Shown one piece after another: positions 34,925 through 39,542 of a DNA stretch of 39,542 nucleotides. This DNA is from Nitrospirota bacterium (lineage in GTDB: Bacteria > Nitrospirota > Nitrospiria > Nitrospirales > Nitrospiraceae). Where the stretch lies: the NCBI GenBank assembly GCA_028876065.1, contig JAGWTI010000024.1, positions 1-39,542 of the forward strand, read 5' to 3'. Each line of letters begins with the position of its first letter. Position 1 is the stretch's first letter. The position numbers were made by a program, and so were the translations under genes. Below the pieces are notes generated by a model, which did no database searches, was not told the origin of the DNA, and was given only the letters and a program-made list of their open reading frames with translations.

Positions 34925-35419
34925 ATGGCGACTCGCTCCCGGATCAGCCCCGCGCGTTCAAAGCTCCGCATCCTGGTGTTGCACGGACCCAATTTGAACC
35001 TCCTTGGGACACGTGAGCGATCGCTGTACGGTCGCACGACGCTCAAGGCCATCGAGGCGCAAATGGCCGCGTTGGCCAAACAGGAGCACATTCAGGTGGA
35101 AAGCCGGCAATCGAACCTGGAAGGGGAGTTGGTCACCTGGATACAGGAAGCCCGCGACCGGTTCGACGCCATCGTCATCAACCCGGCCGGCTATACCCAT
35201 ACCAGTATCGCCATCCGAGACGCCATTGCCGCCGTGGAGATCCCGACCGTGGAAGTGCATCTGACGAATATCCATGCCCGGGAACAGTTTCGGCAGCAAT
35301 CGTATGTCGCCGGCGTGGCCGTGGGACAAATCGCCGGCTTCGGGCCCGCCGGCTACCTCTTGGGCATCAAAGCCGCTGCCGATCACGTTCGTCACGCACG
35401 TTCATCCGCCTCCCGCTGA
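34925..35419 (+). CDS. aroQ: 3-dehydroquinate dehydratase, type II
   Basis: AroQ carries out the third step of the shikimate pathway. The 164-residue protein has LVLHGPNLNLLGTRE with the catalytic Tyr35 following in SLYGR, SNLEGELVTWIQEA, VINPAGYTHTSIAIRDAI with the active-site His, and VEVHLTNIHAREQFR. These define the type II (dodecameric) enzyme. A basic leader of about 14 residues precedes the fold. GAGGAGGG lies directly upstream of the ATG at 34925, which is why the earlier reading from 34817 is rejected. It leads an operon with efp, accB, accC and thiE. Confidence 0.96.
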   Translation: MATRSRISPARSKLRILVLHGPNLNLLGTRERSLYGRTTLKAIEAQMAALAKQEHIQVESRQSNLEGELVTWIQEARDRFDAIVINPAGYTHTSIAIRDAIAAVEIPTVEVHLTNIHAREQFRQQSYVAGVAVGQIAGFGPAGYLLGIKAAADHVRHARSSASR

Positions 35420-35450
35420 GACGTCTGACGCAAGAAAGGGGTTCTGACTC

Positions 35451-36011
35451 GTGATTTCAACCGCAGATTTTCGTAACGGAAGCAGGATCATGGTGGAGGG
35501 GGACCCGTACTACATCGTCGAGTTTCAACATGTGAAACCGGGCAAAGGGGGCGCGTTCGTCCGCACCAAGCTGAAAAGCTACAAGACCAACAACGTCCTC
35601 GATCGGACGTTCCGTTCGGGGGAACGCTTCGAGGAACCGGACCTGGAAGAACGGAACATGCAGTTTTTGTACGCCTCCGGCGATTCCTACACCTTCATGG
35701 ACACGGAGACGTTCGAACAGTTCACCTATGAGAAAAAGCAATTGGGTGAGAACGCGGACCTCCTCAAAGAGAACATGATCGCGAAGATCCTGGTGTACGA
35801 ACACCGACCGATCGCCGTCGAGCTGCCCATTTTCATCGAGCTGAAAGTCGTGGACGGCGAACCGGGGGTTCGAGGCGATACCGCCTCCGGCGGGACCAGG
35901 CCCGTCATCGTGGAGACCGGCGCCGTAATCAAAGTCCCCCTCTACCTGGAAATCGGCGAAGTGATCAAGATCGACACCCGAACCAGGGAGTACGTGGAGC
36001 GCGTCAGGTGA
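35451..36011 (+). CDS. efp: Elongation factor P
   Basis: EF-P enters the ribosomal E site and relieves stalling at proline runs. The 186-residue protein is of standard length with three beta-barrel domains: the KOW-like start ([35 protein letters not shown]), the middle domain, and the C-terminal [29 protein letters not shown] signature. The loop residue that is modified in other species is Lys32 in KPGKGG. This suits lysine-type modification rather than arginine rhamnosylation, but no modifying enzyme is in the window. The start is GTG, preceded by AAAGGGG. Its stop overlaps the accB start (GTGA). Confidence 0.97.
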   Translation: MISTADFRNGSRIMVEGDPYYIVEFQHVKPGKGGAFVRTKLKSYKTNNVLDRTFRSGERFEEPDLEERNMQFLYASGDSYTFMDTETFEQFTYEKKQLGENADLLKENMIAKILVYEHRPIAVELPIFIELKVVDGEPGVRGDTASGGTRPVIVETGAVIKVPLYLEIGEVIKIDTRTREYVERVR

Positions 36012-36580
36012 AGAAACCACAACCGCATCGTCCGTCGAAGAAAATCCCGGCCCGCGCCAAGCCCGCACAGCAGGAGAGCCGATTGCCGCGCACCGCCCCC
36101 GCGCAGGATCTCTCGAAGGCGCAGCGGAACTATATCGCGCAGCTCGTCGAGTTGTTGCAGCTGCACAACCTGACCGAGTTGGAGTTGGAACGGGACGGCG
36201 TCCGAGTCCGGTTGCGCCGGGACCTCACGCCGACCGCCGGCCAAGCGATCACCTGGGAAAGCACATCGGTCAGCCACGTGCTGCAACCGGAGCCCGGCGC
36301 CGAACCCAGTCCGACGGAGGACACCGCCGGAACCGTCACGGTGACCTCGCCGATCGTCGGGACGTTTTACCGGTCTCCTTCTCCGGACGCCGATCCCTAT
36401 GTGGAGGAAGGCGACTCGGTGAAGAAAGGCCAGGTGCTCTGCATCGTGGAAGCCATGAAGCTCATGAATGAGATCGAATCGGAGCTGGACGGCCGAATCG
36501 TCAAGATCCTGGCTGAGAGCACGAAGCCGGTCGAATACGGGCAACCGCTGTTCCTGATCATGCCCACGCCAGCGCCGTAA
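36008..36580 (+). CDS. accB: Biotin carboxyl carrier protein of acetyl-CoA carboxylase
   Basis: AccB carries the biotin that shuttles carboxyl groups in the first step of fatty-acid synthesis. The 190-residue protein has a basic, Pro-rich N terminus, a middle segment ([30 protein letters not shown]) and the biotinyl domain from about residue 110 ([25 protein letters not shown]). Biotin attaches at Lys151 in [10 protein letters not shown]. The GTG start overlaps the efp stop, and accC follows after 22 bases. Biotin supply is linked in place by bioD at the end of the window. Confidence 0.95.
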   Translation: MKKPQPHRPSKKIPARAKPAQQESRLPRTAPAQDLSKAQRNYIAQLVELLQLHNLTELELERDGVRVRLRRDLTPTAGQAITWESTSVSHVLQPEPGAEPSPTEDTAGTVTVTSPIVGTFYRSPSPDADPYVEEGDSVKKGQVLCIVEAMKLMNEIESELDGRIVKILAESTKPVEYGQPLFLIMPTPAP

Positions 36581-36602
36581 CGCCAACCCTCCAGGAGTCT
36601 CG

Positions 36603-37964
36603 GTGTTTAAGAAAGTACTCGTCGCCAATCGAGGGGAAATCGCCCTCCGGGTCATTCGGGCTTGTCAAGAGCTCGGCATTATGACCGTCGCGATCCATTC
36701 CGAAGCGGATGCGGCCTCGCTGCACGTCCGGGCTGCGGACGAGCACGTGTGCGTCGGCCCCGCGGACAGCGCGCTCAGCTATCGCAACATTCCCAACGTG
36801 CTCAGCGCCGCCGAGATTACCGGCGCCGACGCCATCCACCCCGGGTATGGCTTCCTGGCCGAGAACGCGCATTTTGCGGAGGTCTGCGAATCCATCGGCG
36901 TGAAATTCATCGGCCCCACCTCCGAAAACATCGCCATGATGGGGGACAAGGCCAAGGCGCGGGAGATCATGATCCGCCGCGGCATTCCGGTCCTCCCCGG
37001 CAGTCCCGGCGAACTGCGCAGCGAGAGCGACGCGCTGGAAGCCGCCCGCAAGATCGGGTTTCCGGTCATCATCAAGGCATCCGCAGGGGGCGGCGGGCGC
37101 GGCATGCGCGTGGTCAACAAGGAAGAGGAAGTGGTCCGGGCCTTTCAGACGGCCCAAGCCGAAGCCAAGTCCACCTTCGGCAACGAGGGCGTCTATCTCG
37201 AACGGTACTTTCTGGAGCCCCGTCACATCGAAGTCCAGATCCTGGCCGACGAGCGGGGCCGCGTGGTGTTCCTGGGGGAGCGGGACTGTTCGATCCAACG
37301 CCGCTACCAGAAGCTGGTCGAAGAAACCCCGTCGCCGGCCGTCGACGACCGGCTGCGCCGGGAGATGGGCCGCGTCGCCGTCGAAGCCATCAAGGCCGCC
37401 CATTACCGCAACGCCGGCACCGTCGAATTCCTGCTGGACAAGGACCAGAATTTTTACTTCATGGAGGTCAATGCCCGAATCCAGGTCGAGCACCCGGTCA
37501 CCGAAATGGTCACGGGCATCGACCTGATCAAGGAACAGATCCGGATCGCGGCGGGCATCCCCCTGGCTTTCCGGCAGCAGGACATCAAACTCTCGGGCCA
37601 CAGCTTCGAATGCCGGATCAACGCGGAAGACCCGGAAAAGTTCACCCCCTGTCCCGGCCCGATCTTCCGCTACCATCCGCCGGGCGGAATCGGCGTCCGG
37701 GTGGATTCGGCGATGGAAGCCAACAGCACCGTGGTGCCGCACTACGACTCGCTGATCGCCAAACTGATCACCCACGGCCAGGATCGCGATGAAGCCATGG
37801 CGCGCATGCGCCGGGCGCTGAACGAGTTTGTGATCGAGGGGATCAAAACCACCATCCCGCTCCATCGCCGGATCTTCAGCGACGCGGAATTCCAGAAAGG
37901 CCGAGTCTCGACCAGCTACCTCGAACGCTTCCTGGCCAACCATCCGGTCAACCCTGCGCCCTGA
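36603..37964 (+). CDS. accC: Biotin carboxylase subunit of acetyl-CoA carboxylase
   Basis: AccC uses ATP and bicarbonate to carboxylate the biotin on AccB. The 453-residue protein has the standard ATP-grasp plan: [24 protein letters not shown] at the start, [18 protein letters not shown], the glycine-rich ATP loop [27 protein letters not shown]-type (here [21 protein letters not shown]), and the active-site [20 protein letters not shown]. The C terminus is of ordinary length. The start is GTG with AGGAG upstream. A 475-residue open frame on the opposite strand is a GC-driven shadow of this gene. Confidence 0.97.
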   Translation: MFKKVLVANRGEIALRVIRACQELGIMTVAIHSEADAASLHVRAADEHVCVGPADSALSYRNIPNVLSAAEITGADAIHPGYGFLAENAHFAEVCESIGVKFIGPTSENIAMMGDKAKAREIMIRRGIPVLPGSPGELRSESDALEAARKIGFPVIIKASAGGGGRGMRVVNKEEEVVRAFQTAQAEAKSTFGNEGVYLERYFLEPRHIEVQILADERGRVVFLGERDCSIQRRYQKLVEETPSPAVDDRLRREMGRVAVEAIKAAHYRNAGTVEFLLDKDQNFYFMEVNARIQVEHPVTEMVTGIDLIKEQIRIAAGIPLAFRQQDIKLSGHSFECRINAEDPEKFTPCPGPIFRYHPPGGIGVRVDSAMEANSTVVPHYDSLIAKLITHGQDRDEAMARMRRALNEFVIEGIKTTIPLHRRIFSDAEFQKGRVSTSYLERFLANHPVNPAP

Positions 37965-37969
37965 CCCAG

Positions 37970-38611
37970 GTGGCTGCACACCCAACCCGTTCGTGTCCGC
38001 TCAAGGGCCTCTACGTCATCCTGGACCCCATGGCCTCCGGCCGTAAGCCGTTGGGGGAGCTGCTGCGCGAAGCGGCCGCCGCCGGCGCCCGCTTGTTTCA
38101 ATACCGCAACAAGACCGATTCCGCCTTGACCGCCTATCGCCAAGCCTTGTCCCTCCGCCAAGCGGCCGCCGACGCACAGGCGCTGTTCATCGTCAACGAT
38201 CGCTGCGATCTGGCCTTGGCCGTCGAGGCCGACGGCGTCCATTTGGGACAAGACGACCTGCCGTTGCCGCTCGCCAGAACCCTGATGGGACCGGACAAGC
38301 TGATCGGCCTCTCCACCCACCGGGCATCGGAGGTCCAATCGGCCACAGCCGAGGGCGCCGACTATCTGGGATTCGGTCCGATCTTTTCCACGGCCAGCAA
38401 ACGGGACCATGAGCCGGTGGTCGGCCTCGAAGGGCTGCGCCTCATCAGAACCCTGACCAGGCTGCCGATCTTTGCCATCGGGGGGATCACGCTGGAGAAC
38501 GTCTCGTCCGTCGTTCAGGCGGGAGCCGATGGGGTCGCGGTGATTTCAGCCCTGGCGCAGGCTGCCGACGTGGCGGCAACCGTCCGAGCCTTCAGGGCCT
38601 CGCTCGGTTGA
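37970..38611 (+). CDS. thiE: Thiamine-phosphate synthase
   Basis: ThiE joins the pyrimidine and thiazole halves of thiamine. The 213-residue protein shows LYVILDP, FQYRNKTDS (pyrophosphate-binding), FIVNDRCDLALAVEADGVHLGQDDLPL, GLSTHRASE, DYLGFGPIFSTASKRDH and FAIGGITLENV, all in the expected TIM-barrel order. The start is GTG, five bases after the accC stop, without a good Shine-Dalgarno, so coupling to accC is likely. No TPP riboswitch is present before it. The 3' end overlaps bioD on the opposite strand by 20 bases. Confidence 0.95.
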   Translation: MAAHPTRSCPLKGLYVILDPMASGRKPLGELLREAAAAGARLFQYRNKTDSALTAYRQALSLRQAAADAQALFIVNDRCDLALAVEADGVHLGQDDLPLPLARTLMGPDKLIGLSTHRASEVQSATAEGADYLGFGPIFSTASKRDHEPVVGLEGLRLIRTLTRLPIFAIGGITLENVSSVVQAGADGVAVISALAQAADVAATVRAFRASLG

Positions 38612-39356
38612 GCAGATCCGCCAAGGCCTCGATGCCCGGATCGCGGGACAGCTCCGACACCCCCTCGCGCTCCATGACGGCGAGACTGTCCAGATAGGGC
38701 AGGGGCCCGATTACGGGGACGCCGTTCCGCTCTTTCAGCAATTCGACCGTCGAGGCCAGCTGCACTGCTTCATCCGAGGCTGCCCGATACGGAGCCTGTC
38801 GATTCAACACAAGAGCCAGCAGGGGAATCCCACGGGCCCGCAACGCCTCGATCGTCAACAAGGCATGGTTGACGCCGCCGAGCGCACAGCGCCCCACCAG
38901 CACGACCGGCAAGGCCAGTCGCTCGATCAGATCCCGAACATCGTCCCGGTCGGTCAGCGGCACCAAGAGGCCGCCGGCCCCCTCGACCAGGATGGCAGGG
39001 TAGCGAGCCGCCAACCGCCTGTAAGCCTGGACGATACGATCCACACTGACGACGACTCCTGCTTGCCTGGCGGCGGCCAAGGGCGCAAGCGGAGCGGCAA
39101 ACCGATAGGGGCTCAGCAGGTCCATGGGAGCGTCGCACGCGGCACCGGCACGCAGCCGATCCGCATCGGAGGGGCCGGGAAGACCAGCCCCACAACCGGT
39201 CTCAACCGGCTTCATCACGCCCACCGAGAGCCCCCGCCGCCTCAAACAGACCGCCAGCGCGGCCGTAACCACCGTCTTGCCGACACCCGTGTCCGTTCCG
39301 GTCACAAAGCACCCGCGAGGCGGGCGGGGAGGCGAGCTGCTTGGGAGCCCGGTCAT
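38592..39356 (-). CDS. bioD: Dethiobiotin synthetase
   Basis: BioD closes the ureido ring of dethiobiotin from diaminopelargonic acid, CO2 and ATP. The 254-residue protein has the P-loop FVTGTDTGVGKTVVTAAL, KPVETG, the EGAGGLLVPL motif and VLVGRCALGGVNHALLT, then VLNRQ and VPVIGPLPYLD. A Ser/Pro-rich leader of about 14 residues precedes the fold. I chose the ATG at 39356; a longer frame to 39485 lacks family similarity and overlaps the upstream gene. It lies 16 bases after the stop of the partial SDR gene, so both probably belong to a biotin operon extending beyond the window. Confidence 0.95.
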   Translation of the reverse strand: MTGLPSSSPPRPPRGCFVTGTDTGVGKTVVTAALAVCLRRRGLSVGVMKPVETGCGAGLPGPSDADRLRAGAACDAPMDLLSPYRFAAPLAPLAAARQAGVVVSVDRIVQAYRRLAARYPAILVEGAGGLLVPLTDRDDVRDLIERLALPVVLVGRCALGGVNHALLTIEALRARGIPLLALVLNRQAPYRAASDEAVQLASTVELLKERNGVPVIGPLPYLDSLAVMEREGVSELSRDPGIEALADLLNRARP

Positions 39357-39372
39357 GCCTGCCGACCTGCCA

Positions 39373-39542
39373 TCAGATGATCCGACTGTCCAGGTTCCAC
39401 ACTTGGCCGGACGCAGCCGGCAACAAGGCCAGGTGATAGACGGAGCGAGCCACCGACTCCACGTCCGCCAACCGGCCCAGCACATGTTGGTTCACACCCA
39501 GCATCTCATGAAGTTCCGATTCCGCCGGCAGAGCCGCGCCGG
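39373..39542 (-). CDS. SDR family oxidoreductase, C-terminal part (cut by window edge)
   Basis: The minus strand is open from the window edge to a TGA at 39373-39375, giving 55 residues. The end reads ADVESVARSVYHLALLPAASGQVWNLDSRII, which looks like the C-terminal strand and helix of a short-chain dehydrogenase (family ends often read G-x-x-x-N-x-D-x-x). The catalytic part lies outside the window. It is directly upstream of bioD in the same direction. A role in making the pimelate moiety of biotin is possible, but this rests on position only. Confidence 0.65.
   Translation of the reverse strand, partial: GAALPAESELHEMLGVNQHVLGRLADVESVARSVYHLALLPAASGQVWNLDSRII

Noticed and set aside
37940-37972. 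Possible TPP riboswitch before thiE
   Set aside because: Only five bases separate accC and thiE, and no THI-box sequence is visible.
36558-37985. A 475-residue open frame antisense to accC
   Set aside because: It mirrors a well-supported gene in GC-rich DNA, has no family motif and a composition typical of a shadow frame. The same applies to long antisense frames opposite glmM, comEC, folP, cobA-hemD and hemB.
1-39542. Mobile elements, prophage, CRISPR or defence systems
   Set aside because: No transposase, integrase, terminal repeat, direct-repeat array or defence-type protein is present; the window is continuous core-genome content.

Overview
This 39.5 kb window is a GC-rich bacterial chromosome segment made almost entirely of core housekeeping genes. 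The protein sequences and gene neighbourhoods (HemX-like protein with hemA, hemC and a CobA-HemD fusion in one heme cluster; tilS-hpt-ftsH-folP-glmM; nth-yicC-gmk-rpoZ-coaBC; aroQ-efp-accB-accC) look most like a Nitrospira-type member of the Nitrospirota. That assignment rests on pattern recognition and was not confirmed by any search. I see no insertion sequence, prophage, CRISPR array, toxin-antitoxin pair or defence island, and no clear sign of recent transfer.

Layout. 1-3128 (minus strand): ribosomal proteins S9 and L13 downstream of two tandem bifunctional-nuclease (DUF151) paralogs, then an SDR oxidoreductase and a four-cysteine YggX-like protein. 3251-4734 (plus): a tRNA-Leu(CAA) with its own promoter, a secreted protein of unknown function bracketed by a strong promoter and a strong terminator, and a TusA-like protein. 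4709-5494 (minus): rsmI. 5578-15214 (plus): a likely long operon for tetrapyrrole synthesis (hemX-like, hemA, zinc-ribbon membrane protein, hemC, cobA-hemD, CBS-domain protein, hemB) running on into ribF, tilS and hpt. 15222-22124 (plus): ftsH, folP, glmM, comEC. 22186-22580: a small membrane protein gene whose promoter predicts a leaderless mRNA. 22731-24219: an adrenodoxin-reductase-like flavoprotein. 24216-25400: nadK, divergent from clpC, each with its own strong sigma-70-type promoter.

25401-34786 (plus): clpC, tsaD, hflX, nth, yicC, gmk, rpoZ, coaBC. From hflX to rpoZ most junctions overlap or nearly so. 34864-38611 (plus): aroQ, efp, accB, accC, thiE, the last four all starting with GTG. 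38592-39542 (minus): bioD and the C-terminal end of an upstream SDR gene cut by the window edge.

The genes cover heme and siroheme synthesis (with glutamyl-tRNA as the start point), cofactor synthesis (FAD, NADP, folate, CoA, thiamine, biotin), fatty-acid initiation (AccB/AccC), translation and tRNA modification (S9, L13, TilS, TsaD, RsmI, EF-P, HflX), proteolysis (FtsH, ClpC) and envelope precursor supply (GlmM). I did not find a convincing undescribed multi-gene system. The points most worth checking are a probable AUU start codon on hflX, a predicted leaderless gene, a HemB with a mixed Cys-Asp-Cys metal site, two uncharacterised small proteins embedded in the heme cluster, and the four-cysteine YggX variant.
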